Assembly (NCBI GenBank): GCA_964036045.1
Contig: OZ038381.1
Location: 157,050,283-157,114,282 of the forward strand
Reading direction: 5' to 3'
Source of the DNA: Eutreptiella sp. 'Long Island Sound 2002'
Taxonomy: Eukaryota > Euglenozoa > Euglenophyceae > Eutreptiales > Eutreptiaceae
DNA: 64,000 nucleotides
The notes below the pieces were generated by a model. That model was not told where the DNA came from and ran no database searches. It saw only the letters and a list, made by a program, of their open reading frames with translations. Shown here piece after piece: positions 10,085 through 18,843 of the stretch (its first letter is position 1; each line of letters starts with the position of its first letter). The translations under genes and the position numbers were made by a program.

Positions 10085-11355
10085 ATCTGCCTGCCTCCCG
10101 ACTCCCCTATCCTACAGCCTAACGTTACCGACTGACTTGTGGCCAATTGTGTGCCGGCCATAGTGCAGGGTCAAACGGAACACGGAAGCTGCCCCAGTAG
10201 TAGAATGCAGACTGCCTTTGGTGGTCGACAAAACACGGCAGCCATGGCACAGCATGTGACTCAATACGTGTACATAGCGGTCAGGGAAAGAAAGCACGAT
10301 GATTGGAACTGCCGAACATTGCTGCATATGCATACCAGGACGTGCGTATGTGGAGCGCTTGTTGACCTGTGTGCGGCCAACCCATACATCTCCGAAAAGC
10401 CCTATTCAAGGGCTTTCCGGATATACCCCACATACCCCTACCTCCGGAACACTCAGTTGGCAGAAATGAGGCAACAAGGTCGCCAACCCGCGAAAACCCA
10501 CAAAGTTGGCAGGAACGGCGTCGTCCCCGAGAGATATATATGTTGGGTTACCTGGGACCCCAGCCCAGCCGCCCCCCACCCCATCCCCCCACAGGGCCCA
10601 AATCGTTGAGAGGGGGGTTGCTGTCAGGGTCTGAGCCTGAGGGCCCCCAACGGTGCTCTCTCGGAGGAACATGAGGTAGTAGGTTCCAGTCCTGGATCGT
10701 AGCATCAGAAAAATGTTGATTCCACCAATCCATGAACCCACTGCCCTTGTACCCATCGATCACTCGGATCACTTGGACGGGCAATCAGGCCTTTAGGTTT
10801 CCTAGGGAATGCCGCTTCGTGAGCCTAAAATTTTTGCGAAAGCACTCGACACTGTCGCTCTCTGTGACATCACCCCCTGGCGTCAGAGAATGCGAAACAC
10901 GAGTGTGTTCTGCAAAACAGCAATCTATCAGCCGCTGCCCGCAAGCCCGCACTGGAACGCGAGCATATGCTGCAAGACCTGTGGAGCATGCAGCCTTCAG
11001 CTAGGTTAAACGTCCTTCGCTGGATTTGTGCATCAAACCGCTGGATGTTTGTGGGAAGCAGGGGGCTGCTTCTGAGACTAAAAGGGTCAACTGATTCCAG
11101 AGACGAAGTAACAAACACGGGTCTGTGGGCTCAAATTTGGATCAGCACTCCCCGTCAGTATCTGCATTTATGTGGTGAGCCATCAATGGATACAGCTGTG
11201 AAGGATTTTCAGCGCCCTTGCAACTCTTGGCCAAAGCGTCCATGTGCTTCGGCAAGAGTCACCGATTTTTCGGGGATTTTTCTTTTTCGGATACTGCATT
11301 CGGTTTCTACTATACAGCTGCTCTCGTGTTCTGATTTGGTGCCATTTTTCTGCAG
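10085..11355. other. Probable LINE 3' region and unassigned sequence
   Basis: No confident gene. The segment 10396-10416 is a perfect hairpin (AAAGCCCT, loop, AGGGCTTT). Bases 10493-10537 are the inverted partner of the 1684-1728 repeat. A minus-strand open stretch near 10620-10784 (VQVIRVIDGYKGSGFMDWW) is protein-like but has no bounded exon that I can define. Confidence 0.4.
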
Positions 11356-11463
11356 GGACGGCTCAGCAATTGTTTAAAGAGCAGCAGCAAAAGAAGAAAG
11401 AGCAGGAGGTTGCAGAACGCAAGGCCAAGGGCCAAAAGAAGAAACGAGACCGCAGCGGAGCAT
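11356..11463 (+). CDS. Candidate terminal exon, basic coiled-coil tail
   Basis: A clean 3' splice signal (pyrimidine-rich tract then TTTTTCTGCAG) at 11346-11355 is followed by an open frame of 36 codons ending in TAA. The peptide is Gln/Lys/Glu-rich (QQLFKEQQQKKKEQEVAERK, then KKKRDRSGA), like the charged C-terminus of a nuclear or ribosome-associated protein. Upstream exons are not identified. The short length makes this a tentative call. Confidence 0.4.
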
Positions 11464-13437
11464 AATTTGGACAGACGTGTAAGCACAAAATCTGTGATGG
11501 GCTTGATGGCACTCTGCTATGCAGACCAATCAATGCCGATTTCATTATTATTATCATTACGCACTGCATTCATTGTTTAGTGGGCTGATGCCCGACAGGG
11601 GCAATCATGAAAGGGGATGTGGACGATCAGGTGTGCAATCGCTTGAGAGGAATTGGAAGACCGAAGATTTCGGAGTGCATTTGTGTGACGATTTGTCTGG
11701 CAAGGTGGCGCTTTGATTGCTGTTCCTGTAGAATCATTCTTTGCGACCCACAGTATCTTTTTTTCCTGGTGCAGTCACTGTCCAAGACCTCCAAAGGGCA
11801 TTATATATCAGACACATTCATCCCCCAAAAGGACATGCACTGGTGTGCATGCCTCCTGATCGACGTCTCGAGCCAATTCATAAAATCTGCAATTTTTGTC
11901 CCAATCAGTGCGCAACCTGCCGCGCCCGCTGCACATTATCTGGCTGCACAAGCTACATGGTGTCAATTTGCTGCAACCTGCAATCGTTTTTCACCATTCA
12001 GTGCGCACCACATGTTTCCGGGCATCCAGCCCCTACCGTGGCAGAAAACCAAATGATATTGGAACGGTACGACAAACCGCAATGAATATACTGACCATCC
12101 CCTCTCCCCTGGCTTGCTCAGTGTCACGATTGGTGAAATCATTCGGTACACAAGTGTGAGTATGCCATTTGGTTTGTGGCTGCATCCACAGCTGCTGCTT
12201 GACTGCTGAGGTCCAAGTAGCTTGCAGTGCTTCTGTTGTGTCTGGGGCCAGTGTTTGTCATCCATTGCTGAATTCGAGGTCACATCTCTTGCATCTGCGG
12301 GGGCGGGATACTGCATCGCTCTTCAACCCCATCTGACCCAATCTGACCCAAGGATGCTGTTGTCACCATGATTCATGACCCGCTTTTTGCCTTTAGGTTG
12401 GTACGCTGACCCATTTTCGAGTTGCAGGATGTTCACTCATGAGATCAAATACGTTATCCTGTCTGTCAACCAATAGGAATCGTGTATGAACGACGGATTT
12501 GCGCTTGCTTATCATGGAGAGCACGTCCTGGGAGCATACACCCGGTGCTGCCCTGGCCTCGGCCACGGGGAAGGACAGACCAACAGGAAACTGCTCAGGG
12601 GCCTATGCTTTGATCCATAAAGTGCGCCCGATGCTCTGGGGAACAGAGCCTGTCGCTGATTGAGGGTAGCTGTTCTGGATCTGTAGTGACTCATACAGGG
12701 GCAGGCAACACGGAATGATGGAGGAAGGGAGTGGGTGGAAGGGGGGCAACACCGCATGGATATGCAGGAGGGATGCAACACGGGAGGGAAAACGACAGAC
12801 ACATGCAGGGGGTGGGGGCACATGCACATTCAAGGGTGAATGGTGGTGGGGAACACCACATGCACATGCAAGAGGAAGGGAGCACCAGATGCACATGCAG
12901 GGTGAAAGAGGGGAACAACATCGCATGCACATGCAGTGGGAAGAGAACACCACCAAGAAGGACAGCTGCAAAAGACACGTTGCATGTGAGCTGATTTTGG
13001 CACATTGCCCATTGCTTGATTAAGATAAGTGATGCATGTGTGTCTGTGGGGGGGGCACTGTTCTTGGAGTGTTATTTGTGTCAAAGAATGTGCATGGGAG
13101 TATGATTGTGGTGCAGGCTGTAAAGAAGCACGATCTCATGTTTCCCTCAGGGGGCAGGGCTGTCTGTTCATGGCCCGTTTTGTCACTGGCAGAAATGGCC
13201 TCAACAAGATATTTTTACTTCTTTTCAAAATCTTGCCCACTCTCGGGTTCCAAAGAAATCACACTACGGCTGATCCCAGATTGAAGTTTGATAACACTGT
13301 AATGCATGGGTGTAAATAAGATTGAAGAGGGCAAGGCGGATGTGTGCACATGCTTGTAGAGGAGTGGAGATAACAGTGTTTCACAGTATACCACCCAGGG
13401 CAGGTTCATCTGTTGCGTGCTTTTTGACATCACGGGC
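11464..13437. other. Mostly non-coding; short Cys-rich plus-strand frame
   Basis: No clear gene. A plus-strand frame near 11780-12085 reads through a Cys-rich stretch (KICNFCPNQCATCRARC) and ends in AENQMILERYDKPQ; it may contain one or two exons of an unidentified gene, but I cannot define splice sites. The rest shows no feature apart from the minisatellite at 12720-12960. Confidence 0.35.
12720..12960 (+). repeat. Degenerate purine-rich minisatellite
   Basis: About six to seven degenerate units of roughly 33 bp built around CACATGCACATGCAGGG and GGAACACC. The open frames across it on both strands reflect the repeat, not a gene. Confidence 0.7.
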
Positions 13438-14016
13438 TCAATCTGGTGCCAGGGGGCTTGCAGATCCGTCAGCCCCGCCTCTTGTTGGTTGCATCTCCAC
13501 ATTGCCCCCCCCCCCTCCCCCCAGCCCACCTCCCATTTCATTTTCGCCCAACGTGGGCTTGTTTGACTTGGATCTTGAGCCAACCTGAACATGCATTCGC
13601 TCTGTATCCAGGCCAGTTGTCGTCCATCTCATCGGTGGTTTGTCATGTTGCTTTGGCTGTCTGTGCCACAAAATCATCAGATCACTATCATGAACTGGTC
13701 CACCTATCGTTTTAACAGGAAGTAACGGGACGGTGTTGCTGGGTACATAGAAGGGCTTTTTGATGCGGAATGTTGGAATTGATGTTGTTGAAGATGCTTC
13801 GCGATCCCGTGTCATCAACTGCAACGCTATTTTTGATGTATTTTCCAAGGGAATGAAAGCAGGTGGACCCATTCTGAGGATTTTATTCTGGGAGGATAGA
13901 CGGATTGAAAGGAGGGGCAATTTAGCATGAGAAGTGATGAATGGGTTGTTTGTAAAATTGGAAAGCTGCTCATTTCTCAATCTTCGAGGGTTTTTTTTTT
14001 GGGAACCAGTGGGCAT
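13438..14016 (-). CDS. Hypothetical protein, 192 codons, single open frame
   Basis: Minus-strand ORF from ATG 14016 to the TGA at 13438. Composition is protein-like rather than repeat-like: a basic N-terminus with a Lys run from an A9-10 tract (QKKNPRRLRNEQL), a mixed central region (LPLLSIRLSSQNKILRM, RIKKPFYVPSNTVPLLPVK), and a low-complexity Gly run (GGGLGGGGGG) encoded by the poly-C tract near 13510. No domain is recognised. It may be a single-exon gene or the last exon of one. The homopolymer tracts at both ends make the frame vulnerable to error. Confidence 0.45.
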   Translation of the reverse strand: MPTGSQKKNPRRLRNEQLSNFTNNPFITSHAKLPLLSIRLSSQNKILRMGPPAFIPLENTSKIALQLMTRDREASSTTSIPTFRIKKPFYVPSNTVPLLPVKTIGGPVHDSDLMILWHRQPKQHDKPPMRWTTTGLDTERMHVQVGSRSKSNKPTLGENEMGGGLGGGGGGNVEMQPTRGGADGSASPLAPD

Positions 14017-14378
14017 AGTTCCTGGTGAGAACCCTCCCACTGGAATTTTGGCGCATCATTTTTCAACTGCACGGCTCAGCTTTTTCTGATCTTGCTTGCA
14101 TGGATCCATCAAGTGACTACTGAAATAAGTGCTTGAAATTGTTCTTGTAGCACAAAAAGACCCAAATTTTCTTCGCATAAGGGCTGCCAAACACTCTGTG
14201 GGTAACTTTTTGGTTTTCGTGTGCTAGTAGCACGTGTTGGAGTGGTTGGGGGGTTGCCCTACCACCCACTTGGTGCACTCAAGCATGGTGAATACCAACT
14301 CCCCCCACCCCCCACTTTGTACCAAAAACCCCCCCGTTCTGGAGCAAAATGTACCACAAACCCCCCCGGGTAACATGT

Positions 14379-14660
14379 ACCAGAAAAGCCCTGGGTTTTT
14401 TTTTGGTTCATTTTTGGGGGTTGTACGTGGGGGCTTTTTGGTACATTTTGTGGGTTTTTTTTTGTACAATTGTGGGGGGTTTTGGTACATTCCGGGAGGT
14501 TTTGTGGTACATTTTGGGGGGGTTTATGGTACATTTTTTGGGGTTTTATGGGACAATGTTTTGGGGGTTTTGTGGTGCAATTAGGGGGCTTTATGGTACA
14601 ATACAGGGGGTTTCAAGTTCACATCCGGGGTTTTTCGGTACATTTTGTTTGGTCAGTTTC
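14379..14660 (+). repeat. Degenerate minisatellite, GGTACATTTT units
   Basis: Roughly ten degenerate units of about 28-30 bp alternating TGGTACATTTT with runs of G and T. Gly/Phe/Tyr-rich translations here are repeat artefacts. A C-rich inverted counterpart lies just upstream (14300-14370). Confidence 0.8.
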
Positions 14661-15454
14661 TGAGATTTTTTTTTGAATACCCTCCTAGAGTGAGTGGGGA
14701 GTGGGAGACCAGGCAGGGTGTTAGGTGCATGTTAAGAACTGTTAACCCCCCCCCTCCCAAATCACCTGGTTCTTAGATCAAGTGCAGGTGCGGGTTTCAT
14801 ACACTCCCCGTTTTTGGGGTCATTCGCGCAACATACCCCAAGGCATGATATTGGATGTCCAACGCTTTGTAGTTTTTTTTAGCTATTTTGCCCAATAAGA
14901 CCATCCTCCAATGGATTTTTTGATTCTGAGGCCTCTACCTTTGAAAATTGGACATCACCTTTTTGAGGGGGTGGGGCGGGTAAAAAGTTTTCGCCTAGAA
15001 GGCTCCAAGCAATAGGGAGGCACATTGCTGGCACAGCACCGCCGTTTGAATGGTAATGCAGCCAACGCAAAGTTTTCGGTCGGCGGTTCGAATCCTGGTC
15101 GGCCGACTGTCGGCGGCGGCAGCCGCGCCATATTTGCCCGATCGGGGTTCGAACCGCTAACCAAAAGGTGTGCAGTCAGCTGCATTATTGCTCGGCCACT
15201 GCTTGCCCTGAAGTGAACAATCTCTCCACTGCTTCGGGCCGCGTCTGCCACGGACAAAAAACCCAAACTGCGTGTTTTTGTCTGATCGACTGCTGGCCTG
15301 GCTAAGGGACTGATTGGCTGACTGTCAGCCTCTCTTCGAGGTGCACTGCCGAAGGCAATAGAAGTTTATGCCCAGGTCTAGCTTTGCTTGCTGTGCATGT
15401 GGCTGGTCTTTTCAGGCAAATTGCAGGCATGGAGGTAAGAGAGGGAATGGAGGG
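14661..15454. other. Non-coding; tRNA-like promoter boxes at 15075-15215
   Basis: On the minus strand, TGGCCGAGC (about 15210) and GGTTCGAACCCC (about 15150) resemble RNA polymerase III A and B boxes at tRNA spacing. On the plus strand GGTTCGAATCC occurs near 15084. I could not fold an acceptor stem in either orientation, so a tRNA-derived SINE fossil is more likely than a tRNA gene. Confidence 0.3.
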
Positions 15455-15856
15455 TCACAGATTGTAATGTGAGTCTCCTAGAACTGTTTTGCTTGGGTGG
15501 AGGACGGGTTTGTAATTTGTAAAAAGTGGTGGAAAGGAGGAAACCCTGAGGTAACCCATCGTGGGTTTTTTTCCGTATAAAAGGGGGCAAGCAAGTTCAT
15601 TTTTGGTACACAACGGTCCACAAGTGTAGCATGCATGGGGAAGATAGCTGGTTTTTTTGTAGAAAGAGTGTTTTTGTTGGTGCATATTGGATTTGTGGGT
15701 ATCGATTCCGGCAATGTGAGTAGCGGGTTTTTGAAGCCTGCACACAATTCTGCAATTTTCAGAATGGTCGTAAGCAGCAGACACATCGCCCCATAATAAA
15801 CACAGTGCGTAGCATAAGTACAACGGATGGTTGTAGTAGAGGGTCCTAGGAACCAT
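15455..15856 (-). pseudogene. Ty1/copia integrase relic
   Basis: A minus-strand open frame of about 133 codons contains two stretches that resemble the C-terminal half of copia integrases in the right order: LCLLWGDVSAAYDH (compare the family's tryptophan-containing helix before the YLINR box) and LYGKKPTMGYLRVSSF (compare the W/YGKKP...HLRVFG box). Between them the sequence has diverged, and the catalytic DDE core and the reverse transcriptase are absent, so this is a fragment. The match is from memory of the family pattern, not a search. Confidence 0.45.
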
Positions 15857-15996
15857 ACCTGGCTCTGAGCGTCATGCACCTGAAACTCTTCAGAGTGTTT
15901 ATTTTACAAGCGTGGGCGGATCGTCCGCCGGTAGGGTTCGGGCCCACATCCCCACAGGGAGTACCGCTTCAAGGAACCCAACGGCTTCAGATCAGG

Positions 15997-16553
15997 TTAC
16001 CACTCTAGGTGGTCATGAAGGAGGGGCCGGATGGTTTCCTTGAGTGCGTGCAAGTGTTGTTGGAGACGGCAGAGTATGTGCGCTGGTACCAACATTCAGA
16101 CCGGTCTTGCGCATTGGACCGTAGTGCTCATGTGCGCCTCGACCTGCATGGGGTCACACGGGACAAAGCAAGCCCCTTCCATGATCTCATTCACCGCCGC
16201 GCTCTCGCACTTGCACACTCGGCTGCCGCACGTGCTCGGGGAGGAGTAGTTTGTAGAGAGGGGAATCACCAGCATATCTTGCACGGTCTTGGGGCTCTTC
16301 CAAGGGCTGAGACGTATTGCAACAGTGCCCTGCTCACTCTTTGGCGCCTCATCGCCCTGCGCACCCCTTGATGGGGCGCTTCGGGCATCCTTCTCGGTCT
16401 CCTTGACCCCTAACGGGACTTCTCTGAAGTCGACAGCGTCCTCTCCGGAGCTCTGCTATTCGGCCGCGGTCTCAATCCTATGAAATCCCCTGTGGTTGCT
16501 GAAAGGGGATTGCTCGACCAAATCTCATCTCTCTTGGGCGGCTCAAGTTGCAT
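15997..16553 (-). pseudogene. Decayed ORF, unknown protein
   Basis: From an ATG at 16553 a protein-like frame (MQLEPPKRDEIWSSNPL) runs about 33 codons. It appears to continue in another frame after a shift near 16450, through a charged stretch (GVKETEKDARSAP) to TVQDMLVIPLSTNY and a Cys-containing segment (CGSRVCKCES, GACFVPCDP). An in-frame TGA at 16096 is followed by 32 more protein-like codons (MLVPAHILCRLQQHLHALK) to a TAA at 15997. One frameshift plus one stop suggests a pseudogene. I do not recognise the family. Confidence 0.45.
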
Positions 16554-17049
16554 GGTCACAACGAGTGAAAACGTCCCCTCTTGCAGCACCTACCGAAAAA
16601 AGGTTTTTGGGCAAACCAAATTCTAGGTCTGTCCGAAACTGGCAATAGATCTATTAATTGGGCCATATTGGTATGTTTTTGGTTAAACCAAAGGAATGAG
16701 AAAAAAATTTCTTTCCAGCAAAATATCTTGTTTTTTACCGAAAATGACATGTCAGATCAATTTTGCTGGTTGTTCTTTTTCCCTAAAACTAGTTATGAAC
16801 CATCAATTGCTTGCATGCCACTCTTTACCCCAGTTTCAACAGAGGACTACAAAAAAAACATTATTTGATCCTGTTCTAGGCGCGAGGCCTCGCGAATGAA
16901 GCAACAAAGCAAATAGGCAAAGTCCGATCATAGGGTGAAATGTGCTACAGCAAGTGGTACAAAAAAGGTCGTCGAAGAGCAGTGTCATACGCAAGCCCTC
17001 ACGCGTAATACATCGCAACAAAAACATATATTACTTTTTCTTTGAAGCA
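16554..17049. other. AT-richer non-coding stretch
   Basis: No gene seen. It contains ATTAATTGGG and GGTTAAACCA motifs resembling those clustered at 44090-44470. Confidence 0.4.
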
Positions 17050-17928
17050 GTTGCCAACTTAGCGCCCAGAGATTTGGCAACCGTTGTTCTTGCCCTTCGG
17101 AGCTGGCTTGGCCGGCTGCTCTCTTGGTGCACACTCACCAGCCGGCTACTTGTATGGAGGTCTCATGGTGCCCCGGTCCTAACAACCTACTTCCTTGGTC
17201 TCCGACCTCTCAGCCCTCTGCTTTGGCTTCCTTGCCGGAGAAGTCACTTCTTCCTCGGCTTCTTTTTCATCCTCCTCTTTTTCAACAGGTTCGTCATTAT
17301 ATCTACCCGCGGTATCTTTCTGTGGGCTTAGCAGAAGCCTGCTTCTTTTTCCAGGTGCGTTCTTGAATAGTCAACTTCCGTCTTGCACCGGAAGCTTGCG
17401 CGGGTTCCGCCTGCCCTTTATCCACTAGCGGAGGCGCTTCTTGCTTCACATCGCAAGCAACTTAACCATAGTTGTCATCCATAACGCAAAGAAAAATCCC
17501 ACGGTTGATCCAGTTGGCTTGCTCATCCCAATCACCACTCTCATCCAAGGGTGCACTATGCGTCAAGTCGTGTTGCAACTTCACCTTCACTTGATCATCC
17601 CAATCAGTGGCCCTCTCTATGGACACACCAAGGAGGTACATGAGGGAATCGGGCTTGATGGTTGCAATCTTACAACCCATATCTGAGACGTGACCGACGA
17701 AGGCAAACACAGCCGTTGAGTCCTTCCCATTGCGATGTTGTGAATGAGTATCATTATACCACATGGCATGAGTAATCGGAAAGCAGCCCCCGAACTCTGC
17801 CTTCTCCATCTCTTTCATCTGGATTGGACCAATCGTGATGTAATTTGGTATCTCTAAAGCAAAAGGAAGCAATCGATGCGCAAGGCCTCACACATGGACA
17901 AGGTGTGAAGATGAAATCATACCTTCTT
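17050..17928 (-). pseudogene. 3' part of host gene split by the gypsy element
   Basis: Minus-strand coding DNA downstream of the insertion. The last six exon bases (17923-17928) precede a 71 bp intron (GTATGA donor at 17922, acceptor ending TTTAGAG at 17852) whose phase joins cleanly to IPNYITIGPIQMKEMEKAEF. The exon runs to a TAA at 17462, then the same frame resumes as VKQEAPPLVDKGQAEPAQA and TIQERTWKKKQASAKPTERY. A one-base shift near 17290 leads into an acidic/basic tail (VEKEEDEKEAEEE, ARKPKQRAERSE). The stop and shift mean the 3' end is decaying, or that introns exist which I have not resolved. Its 5' exons lie at 29104-31868. Family unknown. Confidence 0.6.
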
Positions 17929-18745
17929 AGTAAGAAAAAGTGCTTTTCCATTGCTTTGAGACATACTCTAGTTGTATTAGAGATGCACTGAGCATCCATG
18001 CATTTTGATCTTAGTATTGGTCCAGCCAAAAGTGGTGAGAACACATTTTGACCTATGGAACCAAACACCCAATCAGGATATGGAGTGGACCCCTTAATCC
18101 CCTTTCAATCAGAAGTAAAACATCTTTTCCTGAGTTGACTGAGCACTGACATACCTAAGGTAGAGCCTATGAATTTATCTATGTTTTTCCATGAATACTT
18201 ATCTGCCCTAGTGGTATGCACCATAGGGGGTTAGGCACCTCTTTTTGAGAGGTCCTGGGTTCAATTCCCGGTCAGCCTAACTAAGTAGGAAGATCCCAAC
18301 TGAGTAGGAAGATCCCATGTGACATGGCAGTGACCTCATCGCCACATACCATGCCACCTCAGCACATATGGGAGCCAAAACAAAGAGTGCACATCTCCTA
18401 AGATGGCACTATGGAGAGAGAGTGATCCTGAGGCAGTTTTCTAACTCTTTTCCCAAAACATTTCAGCCATCTCTGTGAATATGCATTCATTTGTATCCTG
18501 AGTTGCAGTCTCTGTGAATACCTAATCATCTTTCACTGTTTACACTGCAGCCCTTCATGCTTTGATCCTGAATCACCTTCTCTTTGCATACTGTTGGCTT
18601 GGGTTATCCTGGATTGAGTTGGCTTTACTGTATTTCAACAAATAAAAGCTTTTCATCATCCAAAACCAGCAGCAGGACACCCTACAGCAACAACAAGCAG
18701 CAGGAGAAGCAAAAACACAGTGCTGAAAACACTATAAACTTTTCT
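17929..18745 (+). repeat. 5' LTR (817 bp)
   Basis: Begins AGTAAGAAAAAGTG and ends AACTTTTCT, so the termini are AG...CT rather than the usual TG...CA. It holds an AATAAA signal at 18641-18646 and a tRNA-like segment at 18230-18281. Boundaries were set by comparing both LTRs and by the flanking TTCTT duplication. Confidence 0.95.
18230..18281 (+). other. tRNA-like structure inside the LTR
   Basis: GTTAGGC (18230-18236) pairs with GCCTAAC (18275-18281). Between them lie a 5 bp hairpin with loop TTTTTGA (a UUU 'anticodon') and a perfect T-arm, CTGGG TTCAATT CCCGG (18255-18271). There is no D-arm and the variable region is one base, so it is not a functional tRNA; a tRNA-derived fossil captured by the LTR is the best reading. 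The same structure is at 28588-28639 in the 3' LTR. Confidence 0.6.
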
Positions 18746-18757
18746 GGTAGCAAGAGG
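18745..18757 (+). promoter_or_regulatory. Primer binding site
   Basis: TGGTAGCAAGAGG directly follows the LTR. It resembles the complement of an initiator tRNA-Met 3' end (TGGTAGCAGAGG in many eukaryotes) with one extra A. The host tRNA sequence would be needed to confirm this. Confidence 0.6.
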
Positions 18758-18843
18758 CAGCCTGTCTCTGTGCACCGGCAGCGACCCCGCGCCGTACAAC
18801 CAGTGCTCCGAGCAGGCAAACAAAAGCAGAAGGGTGGATTAAA

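Noticed and set aside
12512-13084. Overlapping Cys/His/Met-rich ORFs on both strands
   Set aside because: They arise from the purine-rich minisatellite at 12720-12960.
14224-14676. Gly/Phe/Tyr-rich and Pro/Lys/Thr-rich ORFs
   Set aside because: They are products of the GGTACATTTT minisatellite in each frame.
15075-15215. A functional tRNA gene
   Set aside because: A- and B-box-like words exist but no acceptor stem or T-stem pairing could be formed.
18230-18281. A functional tRNA-Lys(UUU) gene in the LTR
   Set aside because: The T-arm is good but there is no D-arm, and the variable loop is too short.
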